Origin: Gemmatimonadota bacterium
Lineage (GTDB): Bacteria > Gemmatimonadota > Gemmatimonadetes > Longimicrobiales > Gaopeijiaceae
DNA: 41,307 bases
Assembly: GCA_003567615.1 (NCBI GenBank)
Contig: PWZC01000297.1
Coordinates: forward strand, 1-41,307
Reading direction: 5' to 3'
In this document: piece after piece, positions 35,046 through 41,307 of the stretch
How the letters are laid out: each line of letters opens with the position of its first letter
Numbering within the stretch: the stretch's first letter is position 1
Notes under the pieces: generated by a model
The model's database searches: none
What the model was told of the DNA's origin: nothing
The model's input: the letters and a program-made list of their open reading frames with translations, nothing else
Position numbers and translations under genes: made by a program

Positions 35046-37841
35046 ATGACCGAGCAGGAATCGGGACCCACCCTTCCTCGCTTCCCGGAACTGGAAGCTG
35101 AGTTCGAGATCGTTCGCGAGTTGGGCCGCGGTGGGACAGCTATCGTCTACCTGGCCCGGGATCGGGAATTGGGCCGGGACGTGGCCATCAAGCTCATTCG
35201 TCCGTCCTACCTCCAGGACGAAGAGGCCATTGCCCGGCTCGAGCGGGAGGCCCGCACCGTCGGAAAGTTGCAGCACCCCAACATCGTCCTCCTGCTTGGG
35301 AGCCGGCGTCTGGGGAAGCATGGTCTGGCTCTCATTCTCCAGTACGTCCCCGGCGAGAACCTGAAGGAGCACCTCCGCCACCGGGGCCGGCTCCCGGTGG
35401 AGCGGGTTCGTGCCATCCTGGCGGATGTGGCCACGGGGCTGGACCACGCCCACCGCCGGCGGATCGTTCATCGGGACATCAAGCCCGAGAACGTCTACCT
35501 GGACGAGGATGCCGGCGTAGCCCGGCTGGCCGATTTCGGGATCGCCCGGGCCTGGGACAGCGACTCAGGACTCACTCTTCCGGGCACCGCCCTCGGAACC
35601 CCGGCCTACATGTCGCCGGAACAGGTCGACGGGCGGGACCTGGACGGACGAAGCGACGTGTACAGCCTGGGTCTTCTGGCGTGGGAGATGCTCACCGGTG
35701 AAGCGCCGTGGAGCGGCGAGAGCCTCTACAACATCATCTACAAGCAGAAGCACGAACGGCTGCGTCCGGTAACGGAGATTCGAGATGACGTTCCGGAGGC
35801 CCTGGCCGCAGTACTAGATCGGGCGCTGGAGAAGGACCCGGCAGCCCGGTGGCACTCCGCCGCCCAGTTTCTGGAGGCGCTGCGGAGCCCAGGACCGGCT
35901 TCCGGCCACGGCGCGGACACCGTGGTGCCGGAGTCCGGCCCGCCGGTTCCCCGTGCGGACACGGTTGTGCCCGAGCTCAGCCAACCGGTTCCCGGTCCGT
36001 CGCTCTCCAAGCCCCAATCCAGACCACCCCGCCGTCGCTGGCTGGTCATCGTGGGAGCAGCGCTGATCGTGGTGGTGGCCGGACTACTCCTCCAGGGTCC
36101 GGACACCCCCCTCGAGTCCATCCTCCAGGGTGGGAGCAGCGACCTTTCGGAATCGGAGCTGCCCTGGGATCGATGGGAGCGTCCCCTTGAAGCCGCCGGT
36201 GGAGACGCGGCTGGTGCCCCGGCGCCTGACGGGTCATCACGAGATCCCGAAGCTGACGGTCGCGGAGTCGATGGCGCCGGGGCCGGCGGGGAGGGCATCG
36301 GGGCCGACACGGAGGGCATCGGGGCCAGCACGGAGGTCCCCGGCTCCGAATCCGCTGCTCCTCCCGGCTCGACCCTCCAACTGATCCAGGGCGCCGAGCA
36401 GGTCGGTAGCCCGAGCACTCTCCTCAACCAGAGTCTCATTCTCGTGGCCCAGGATTCCCAGGGAAGCCGTCTGCCGGGGGTTCCTGTGAGGGTTGAGGTG
36501 ATGGAGGGTGGGGGGACCACCTCCACTTCCACTGCCACCTCCGATAGTCAGGGATTCGTGGTCTTCCAGTGGCGTCTCGGTCCCGAGGAGGGAGCCCAAC
36601 GGATCCAGGTCGGTTTCCCCGGGAGCGACGCCACCCCGCTTCAGCTGTCGGCGCTGGCCCGGGCGCCACTTCCCCAGGTGGACATCACGCCCGACGAGGT
36701 CACCTTCCAGCCATCACCAGGGGCCCGGGTCACTCCCGACCTCGCGGCGCCTTCCCCAGGGTTGGACGATCCCCTTCCGTCGGTCCTCTCACCCCAGGCC
36801 ACCGTGGCCGCTGGTGCTACTCATTCCTGCTCGCTGGATCGATCGGGAAGCGTGTACTGCTGGGGCTCGGGAGCGGGAGGAAGGTTGGGGTTGGGAGACG
36901 GGAGTTCCAGGGACCGCCCTGCCCGGGTACCGGGCACCTTCGCTCGTCTCGCTGTGGGCACCTCCCATACCTGCGCTCTGGATACGGGCGGGACCGCCTA
37001 CTGCTGGGGAGCCAACAATCAGGGACAGCTCGGCGATGGGACCTCTCTGAGCCGCAACGAACCGACGCCTGTGCCGGGGCTCCCCCCCCTTCTCGACATT
37101 ACGGTGGGAGCGGGCCACACCTGCGCCCTGGACACCCTGGGGCGGCCCTACTGCTGGGGGAATGGTGGGCAGGGGCAGTTGGGCGATGGGACCACCTCCA
37201 GCCGAACCAGGCCGGTGTTGGTCGCCGGGAACCGGAGATTCCGTGAAATTGCCGCCGGCTGGGAGCATACCTGTGCCCTGGACGCCGACGGTCGCGCCTA
37301 CTGCTGGGGAGCCGGTGGGCAGGGGCAGTTGGGATGGGTCGGGATCGGGTCCGGTGCCGTGCCCGGATCCGTCCAGGGAAGCCACCGATTCACCCGCATC
37401 GCACCGGGGAACGCCCACACCTGCGGGGTGGCCACCGATGGGGCGGCCCTCTGCTGGGGTCAGGGGACATCCGGTCAACTGGGAGATGGTTCGAGCGACC
37501 CTGCTCGCTCATCCCCGGCACCGGTAAGGGGCGATGAGCGATTCCGTGACATTGCCGCCGGGGCCACCCACAGTTGTGCCCTCACCACCGCCGGCTCGGT
37601 GTGGTGTTGGGGTGGGAACGCGAACGGTCAGTTGGGGGACGGCGCAATGGAGGACCGCGCGGAGCCGACGCCGGTGAACGGAGATGTCAACTTCTCCATG
37701 CTCACGGGGCTTGGCTCCCATGTCTGTGGACTGACGTCGCAGGGAGAGGTCTTCTGCTGGGGAGCCAACGGCCAGGGTCAGCTCGGCGATGGCACGCGAA
37801 ATGATCGCGCCTTTCCCGGGCCGGTTGGAGGGGCCGGTTAG
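35046..37841 (+). CDS. Transmembrane Ser/Thr protein kinase with Ig-like and RCC1-propeller sensor
   Basis: A protein of 931 aa. The kinase domain (about residues 17-285) has the Gly loop ELGRGGTAIVYLA, VAIKLI with the catalytic Lys, VHRDIKPENV, ADFGIARAW and GTPAYMSPEQ. One helix (WLVIVGAALIVVVAGLLL, near 335) crosses the membrane. Outside follow a low-complexity linker with a GEGIGADTEGIGAS repeat, a Big_1-like domain (GVPVRVEVMEGGG), and seven RCC1-type repeats of the form TCALDTGGTAYCWGANNQG, enough for one seven-bladed propeller. Each repeat has two Cys. It probably senses a surface ligand and signals through phosphorylation, opposed by the upstream FHA-PP2C. ATG 35046 has GGAGG nine bases upstream; GTG 35031 is an alternative. 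Confidence 0.93.
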   Translation: MTEQESGPTLPRFPELEAEFEIVRELGRGGTAIVYLARDRELGRDVAIKLIRPSYLQDEEAIARLEREARTVGKLQHPNIVLLLGSRRLGKHGLALILQYVPGENLKEHLRHRGRLPVERVRAILADVATGLDHAHRRRIVHRDIKPENVYLDEDAGVARLADFGIARAWDSDSGLTLPGTALGTPAYMSPEQVDGRDLDGRSDVYSLGLLAWEMLTGEAPWSGESLYNIIYKQKHERLRPVTEIRDDVPEALAAVLDRALEKDPAARWHSAAQFLEALRSPGPASGHGADTVVPESGPPVPRADTVVPELSQPVPGPSLSKPQSRPPRRRWLVIVGAALIVVVAGLLLQGPDTPLESILQGGSSDLSESELPWDRWERPLEAAGGDAAGAPAPDGSSRDPEADGRGVDGAGAGGEGIGADTEGIGASTEVPGSESAAPPGSTLQLIQGAEQVGSPSTLLNQSLILVAQDSQGSRLPGVPVRVEVMEGGGTTSTSTATSDSQGFVVFQWRLGPEEGAQRIQVGFPGSDATPLQLSALARAPLPQVDITPDEVTFQPSPGARVTPDLAAPSPGLDDPLPSVLSPQATVAAGATHSCSLDRSGSVYCWGSGAGGRLGLGDGSSRDRPARVPGTFARLAVGTSHTCALDTGGTAYCWGANNQGQLGDGTSLSRNEPTPVPGLPPLLDITVGAGHTCALDTLGRPYCWGNGGQGQLGDGTTSSRTRPVLVAGNRRFREIAAGWEHTCALDADGRAYCWGAGGQGQLGWVGIGSGAVPGSVQGSHRFTRIAPGNAHTCGVATDGAALCWGQGTSGQLGDGSSDPARSSPAPVRGDERFRDIAAGATHSCALTTAGSVWCWGGNANGQLGDGAMEDRAEPTPVNGDVNFSMLTGLGSHVCGLTSQGEVFCWGANGQGQLGDGTRNDRAFPGPVGGAG

Positions 37842-37862
37842 GCAGGGACTCGCCATCTCTCT

Positions 37863-37930
37863 GGGCCTTCCACGGTCTGAGACCCCCGGCCCGCCATCCC
37901 GCCTCGGCCCTCAGACCGTGGGAAAGGCCC
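37863..37930. terminator. Long inverted repeat between convergent genes, probable two-way terminator
   Basis: The left arm gggccttccacggtctgag (37863-37881) pairs with the right arm ctcagaccgtgggaaaggccc (37910-37930), a stem of about 19 bp with a small bulge and a 28-base GC-rich loop. It lies just after the kinase stop and takes in the last codons and stop of the convergent prepilin peptidase gene. There is no long T run, so it would act as a GC-rich or Rho-assisted terminator. Confidence 0.75.
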
Positions 37931-38720
37931 AATCCATGTACCAACCCACCAGCGCGTCCCCCCAGATCCAGGTAAAGGCCGCACCCAGAGCCAGGAAGAT
38001 GCCGAAGGGAACGAGCTTCCCGGTCTTCCACGAGATGGGGCCGAAGATCACCGCCCCCAGGAGGGCGCCCATGAAGAGGGTGAGGAGCATCCCCCAGGCG
38101 CCCAGGAAGGCCCCCACCATGGCCATCATCTTGATGTCGCCCCCACCCATGGCCTCCTTCCGGAAGGCCTTCTCCCCGGCCCAGGCGACGAACCAGAGCA
38201 GAATGAGCCCCGCCGCCGCCCCCACCAGCGACTCGATCCAGGTGATCTCCGGAGACGCGAAGGCCAGAAGGAAGCCCAGAACCGCCCCGCCCACCGAGAA
38301 CTGGTCGGGGATGATGTAGAACCGAGCGTCGGCCACAGCGATCCCCAGGAGGATTGTCAGGAAGAGGGCGCCGCGCAGCGCTTCCACCTCAACCCCCCAG
38401 GTCAGCACCATCCCCGCCCAGATGGCGCCGGTGGCCAGTTCCACCAGGGGATACTGCACCGAGATGCGGCTCCCGCAGTTCCGACATCGTCCCCTCAGCA
38501 GCAGCCAACTCAGGACCGGGATGTTGTCGTGCCAGGCAATGGGATTCCCGCAGCCCGGGCAGGAGCTCCGGGGGGTGATCACGGAGCGCTCCTCCGACCA
38601 GCGAAGGGCGCACACGTTCAGGAAGGACCCCAGGAGGAGTCCCAGGAGACCGGCCACCGCCGCTGCAACCCGCACCTCGGGGTCCACATCCAGCAGGATG
38701 GCTGCCAGGCCTTGGTCCAT
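37911..38720 (-). CDS. pilD: Prepilin peptidase / N-methyltransferase (type IV, A24 family)
   Basis: A protein of 269 aa with about seven or eight membrane helices. The N-terminal methyltransferase part has GSFLNVCALR and two zinc-type Cys pairs (Cys54/57 and Cys79/82). The catalytic Asps are in VADARFYIIPD (Asp131) and MGGGDIKMM (Asp195). It cuts the leader of type IV pilins or type II secretion pseudopilins and methylates the new N-terminus in the inner membrane. ATG 38720 follows GAGGTGG. Its 3' end lies in the strong hairpin shared with the kinase gene. Confidence 0.95.
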   Translation of the reverse strand: MDQGLAAILLDVDPEVRVAAAVAGLLGLLLGSFLNVCALRWSEERSVITPRSSCPGCGNPIAWHDNIPVLSWLLLRGRCRNCGSRISVQYPLVELATGAIWAGMVLTWGVEVEALRGALFLTILLGIAVADARFYIIPDQFSVGGAVLGFLLAFASPEITWIESLVGAAAGLILLWFVAWAGEKAFRKEAMGGGDIKMMAMVGAFLGAWGMLLTLFMGALLGAVIFGPISWKTGKLVPFGIFLALGAAFTWIWGDALVGWYMDWAFPTV

Positions 38721-38742
38721 GTCGACGCCACCTCGATCGGGT

Positions 38743-38764
38743 CAGCCCCTTTTGGTGGGGGCTG
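38743..38764. terminator. Short hairpin between the TrmH-family gene and prepilin peptidase
   Basis: CAGCCCC and GGGGCTG are separated by 8 bases. It sits 22 bases after the TrmH-family stop in the direction of transcription. There is no T run, so the terminator call is weak. Confidence 0.35.
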
Positions 38765-38785
38765 CACAGTGCGTGGTCCGGAAGT

Positions 38786-39571
38786 TCAGGTCATGCGGAC
38801 GCCGGGTCCCAGCGCCCAGAGGAGGATCGAGCCCGCCACCGCCACATTCAGCGACTCGGCGCCGGTCGCCATGGGCAGCGCCACGATCCGGTCAGCCGCC
38901 GCCAGGGCCGCAGGCCGCGGACCGGCTCCCTCATTCCCCATGAGGAGGGCGGCGGGCTCCGGCACCTGCATGGAGCGCACGTCCTCCCCGTTAGCATCGG
39001 CCACAAGGAGGGGAATCCGAACCGAGGCGAGCCACTCCAGCGCCTCCTCGAGGTCCACCCGGTGCACGGGCACCAGGAAGACGCTTCCGGCCGAGGCCCG
39101 CACCACCTTGGGGCTCCACGGATCCACCGTGCCGTCCAACACCAGCACCCGCTCCAAACCAAAGGCGGCCGCGCTTCGGATGAGGGTTCCCACATTCCCC
39201 GGATCCTGCACCCGGTCCAGTAGGAGAACCCCACCCTCCACCCGCTCCGGCAACCGGGGTCGCGGTTCGTCCACCACGGCCAGAAGCCCCTGGGGCGTCT
39301 CCGTGTCAGAAACTTCCCCCAGCGTCGTCCTGGGTGCCCGAACCACCTCCAGGCCGGCCTGGAGAAGCCCCTCCGCCAGCGCCCTCTCCTCCGCCGTCGG
39401 GTCGTCGTGGACCAGGACTGCGAATTTCACGGCAGCCCCTCCCGAGCGGGCTGTCGCCACTCCCCGCCACCCCTCTACCAAGACGAGTCCCTCACGGACC
39501 CGTCCCCGCCGGTCGGCCAGGCGTCGGATCAGCCGCGCCCGGCCCTGGCTCAATTCCTTCGAGGCTTGCAC
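38786..39571 (-). CDS. TrmH/SpoU-family RNA 2'-O-ribose methyltransferase
   Basis: A protein of 261 aa. After an N-terminal substrate-binding domain (residues 1-105) comes the SPOUT knot with LLLDRVQDPGNVGTLIRSA (motif 1), LLMGNEGAG (motif 2) and LPMATGAESLNVAVAGSILL (motif 3). The family methylates ribose 2'-O of a specific rRNA or tRNA nucleotide with SAM; which one cannot be told. The start is GTG at 39571, with AGGAGG nine bases upstream. Confidence 0.94.
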   Translation of the reverse strand: MQASKELSQGRARLIRRLADRRGRVREGLVLVEGWRGVATARSGGAAVKFAVLVHDDPTAEERALAEGLLQAGLEVVRAPRTTLGEVSDTETPQGLLAVVDEPRPRLPERVEGGVLLLDRVQDPGNVGTLIRSAAAFGLERVLVLDGTVDPWSPKVVRASAGSVFLVPVHRVDLEEALEWLASVRIPLLVADANGEDVRSMQVPEPAALLMGNEGAGPRPAALAAADRIVALPMATGAESLNVAVAGSILLWALGPGVRMT

Positions 39572-39627
39572 GGTGCCGCGCCTCCTCGTTTGGTCATCAG
39601 AGATTCATCCAGAGGTACGTGTTCAGA

Positions 39628-41004
39628 TCAACGGCCCGCTATGTCCCATTGGAGGTGCAGGAGGCGATCATCTCCCTCCCGGGCTCGCCCCCGCCCATCC
39701 CTGTTGCTGGTTCCTACGAGGATTCCGCCTTCCGGGTGCACCGCCACAGCCCGGAGGCGTCCGAAACGGTCATCCAGCAACTCCACCTGGCACCGGGCGA
39801 CCCACGACGGCGAATCGTTCGGGACCCTCGCCAACTCGACCCGGAGAAGGGTCTGTCCTCGGAGTCCGGTGACGAAGGCCCAGGCGCGGTCGTCCTGTTC
39901 GGGTACTGGCATCACGGCCAGCCCCGCCGGGGCCACAGCAGGGGACCATTCCACCAGGGGAGCCGTATGGAGGGCCTGCTCGTGGATCCCGGCCTCCACC
40001 GGCCATCCGAAGTTGTCCCCCCCGTGACCACTCAGGGCCAGGAGGTTCAGCTCATCCTTCCCCTGCCGGCCCTCCTCCGGAATGAGGCCTGACGGACCGT
40101 GGTCGATGAAGAGCAGAAACGCCGAGTCGGGCATGAGAGCCAGGCCCTGACTATTGCGGACCCCGATGGCCATCGGCTTGGGCTGAGCCCGGCGCGAGGC
40201 TAGCCCTGTGGAAACCTCGGGTATTCGAAACAGCGTTCCACGGAGGTCGCCGGGATCCTGGGAGACCGGCGGGACGCCACCGTCGCCGTGGGAGGCGAGA
40301 AGGTCCCCATTCGGTAGCACCAGCAGCGCCCCGCCGGCGTGCAGGAGGCCCGACGGAATGCCCTCCTGGATGACGTGGGCGGCTGTGCCCTGCCCCTCCA
40401 CCTCGGTGATCCGAAGGATCTGGGCGATCCGGTGGGGCGCCACGTTGAGCCCCAAGCGGAGTTGGACCCGTCGAATCTGGGTTGAGAGCCACCCCTCCGT
40501 GTCCCGCTGGTCAACCGAGATCATCACGTAGGCATGCCCAGTCTGGCCGAAGTCCGGGGCCAGCGTGATGCCCATGAGTCCCCCCTCGTCACGGTGCGAG
40601 ACGTCCAGCTCAATCCATGGCTCCGGGTCCAGCCCGTTGTGATCCAAGACCCGGATCCGTCCAGGCCGCTCCGTTACCAACGCGCGGCCGTCAGGGGTGA
40701 AGGCCAGGCCCCACGGCACCTCCAGCCCTCCAGCGACCTCCTGGATTTCCAGCGATTCCGGCAATCCGCCCCCCCCCCCATTCACCGGACAGGTAGGGAG
40801 CGGGTCCGGTGCAGCCCCCCGCTCAGCGACTGGCAGGGGACTCAGGTCTCCGCCGCCGCAACCCACCATGGTAAAAACAGTGATCCCCATGGTCGAAGCG
40901 ATGCAGGCACGGCACATGGTCGAAGCGATGCAGGCACGGCGAAGGGACCGCACCCAGCGCATCCATCGCTCTTGACCCAGACCCAACTTCCGCAAGGGTT
41001 GCAT
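39628..41004 (-). CDS. PQQ-dependent sugar dehydrogenase-like (glucose/sorbosone) lipoprotein
   Basis: A protein of 458 aa. A lipoprotein signal (MVGC, Cys49) contains two exact copies of CRACIASTM-type sequence, from a 27-bp tandem duplication. The six-bladed propeller follows with [52 protein letters not shown] and GGDNFGWP. The segment that usually reads GHRNPQG has Val for the His, so quinone catalysis is uncertain. Gly76-Gly80 is partly encoded by G11 (complement of 40769-40779), a likely slippage site 27 residues after the lipid-attachment Cys. ATG 41004 has GGAGG upstream. It is divergent from thiD. Confidence 0.88.
   Translation of the reverse strand: MQPLRKLGLGQERWMRWVRSLRRACIASTMCRACIASTMGITVFTMVGCGGGDLSPLPVAERGAAPDPLPTCPVNGGGGGLPESLEIQEVAGGLEVPWGLAFTPDGRALVTERPGRIRVLDHNGLDPEPWIELDVSHRDEGGLMGITLAPDFGQTGHAYVMISVDQRDTEGWLSTQIRRVQLRLGLNVAPHRIAQILRITEVEGQGTAAHVIQEGIPSGLLHAGGALLVLPNGDLLASHGDGGVPPVSQDPGDLRGTLFRIPEVSTGLASRRAQPKPMAIGVRNSQGLALMPDSAFLLFIDHGPSGLIPEEGRQGKDELNLLALSGHGGDNFGWPVEAGIHEQALHTAPLVEWSPAVAPAGLAVMPVPEQDDRAWAFVTGLRGQTLLRVELARVPNDSPSWVARCQVELLDDRFGRLRAVAVHPEGGILVGTSNRDGRGRAREGDDRLLHLQWDIAGR
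40769..40779 (-). repeat. G11 tract near the start of the sugar dehydrogenase gene
   Basis: Eleven C on the plus strand, eleven G on the coding strand, encode most of the Gly run at residues 76-80. It is the longest homopolymer I saw. A one-base slip would end translation before the propeller. Confidence 0.93.
40888..40941. repeat. 27-bp tandem duplication in the lipoprotein signal region
   Basis: Two copies (40888-40914 and 40915-40941) differ only at the last base. The unit starts catggtcgaagcgatgcagg. It is a multiple of three, so it doubles nine residues in frame within the signal of the sugar dehydrogenase. Confidence 0.95.
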
Positions 41005-41119
41005 GGCCCCAGCCCTCCGTGTTTCGTGTTCAGCAGTGATAGTGTCCTTGATCAGCCGTGATCGCGTCCCTGAGGAGACGCCGGCCCCTTTAGTCCGCAT
41101 TTTTAACCACCGAGAACCT

Positions 41120-41307
41120 ATGCCTGCAGTCAACGAGGACACAGCCCAACCTGGGGATCCTCGACAATCCCTCAGAACTACCTCGCCCCCCATCGCCCTC
41201 ACCATAGCTGGAAGCGACAGCGGCGGGGGTGCCGGCATCCAGGCCGACCTGAAGACCTTCCACGCCTTCGGGATCTTCGGCACCAGCGTCATCACCGCCA
41301 TCACGGC
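41120..41307 (+). CDS. thiD: Hydroxymethylpyrimidine/phosphomethylpyrimidine kinase (3' partial)
   Basis: The first 62 codons are visible. After a 24-residue lead-in, [20 protein letters not shown] and [17 protein letters not shown] match the conserved N-terminus of ThiD, which phosphorylates HMP and HMP-P in thiamine synthesis. The pyrimidine-binding and ATP-binding parts lie beyond the window. The start ATG is 41120; a later start would cut into the family core. No TPP riboswitch is visible in the 115 bases upstream. Thiamine diphosphate is the cofactor of the enzyme at 15567-17258, but nothing links the two genes beyond that. Confidence 0.93.
   Translation, partial: MPAVNEDTAQPGDPRQSLRTTSPPIALTIAGSDSGGGAGIQADLKTFHAFGIFGTSVITAIT

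Noticed and set aside
41005-41119. TPP riboswitch before thiD
   Set aside because: The conserved CUGAGA and downstream THI-box elements are not present.
1-41307. CRISPR arrays, tRNA and rRNA genes
   Set aside because: No regularly spaced repeats, no T-arm-like GGTTCGAATCC with a fitting acceptor stem, and no rRNA-like sequence were seen by eye.

Overview
The window is a high-GC bacterial chromosomal segment. Bacterial Ig-like lipoproteins, a TonB-dependent receptor with a carboxypeptidase-like N-terminal domain, an RCC1-propeller receptor kinase and exopolysaccharide genes together suggest a Gemmatimonadota-like bacterium. That assignment is an inference from gene style, not from a marker gene.

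Layout. Positions 1-2544 (+) hold the end of a polyprenyl-phosphate glycosyltransferase, a NodB-like protein and a second family 2 glycosyltransferase. Positions 2545-3696 hold a wrecked IS256-type transposase. Positions 3697-6353 (-) hold a family 4 glycosyltransferase coupled by an ATGA overlap to a CapK/PaaK-like adenylate-forming enzyme. Positions 6354-7908 are gene-poor, and an intact IS4-family element follows (7909-9248, 18-bp terminal inverted repeats). A large surface lipoprotein with Ig-like domains and a Pro-Glu repeat (9317-12073, -) is followed by a roughly 1-kb gene-free stretch.

Positions 13108-28042 form a dense exopolysaccharide/secondary-metabolism locus built of divergent and convergent units. 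These are a CE4 deacetylase (+); an ATP-grasp > ThDP enzyme > glycosyltransferase operon (-); a free-standing A-T-TE NRPS-like synthetase (+); a FemAB-like > DegT-like pair (-); a Sfp-type phosphopantetheinyl transferase and a methyltransferase (+); a DUF3473-type deacetylase (-); and a VanZ-domain protein (+). FemAB-like, DUF3473 deacetylase and VanZ proteins are usual companions of exosortase A (XrtA/PEP-CTERM) loci, but no exosortase lies in the window. The A domain has Thr where alpha-amino-acid-activating domains keep the Asp that binds the amino group. The synthetase may therefore load a non-amino (aryl, keto or hydroxy) acid. This locus is the best candidate for an undescribed system, perhaps one that makes an acyl decoration for the polysaccharide or a small molecule.

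Positions 28197-37841 (+) hold a TonB-dependent receptor, a two-fold-repeated lipoprotein, an FHA-PP2C phosphatase and a transmembrane Ser/Thr kinase with a seven-repeat RCC1 sensor. A strong hairpin (37863-37930) separates these from prepilin peptidase, a TrmH-family methyltransferase and a PQQ-type sugar dehydrogenase lipoprotein (all -). The window ends in the start of thiD (+). Long G tracts lie inside three genes (9, 8 and 11 G) and are candidate slippage sites.
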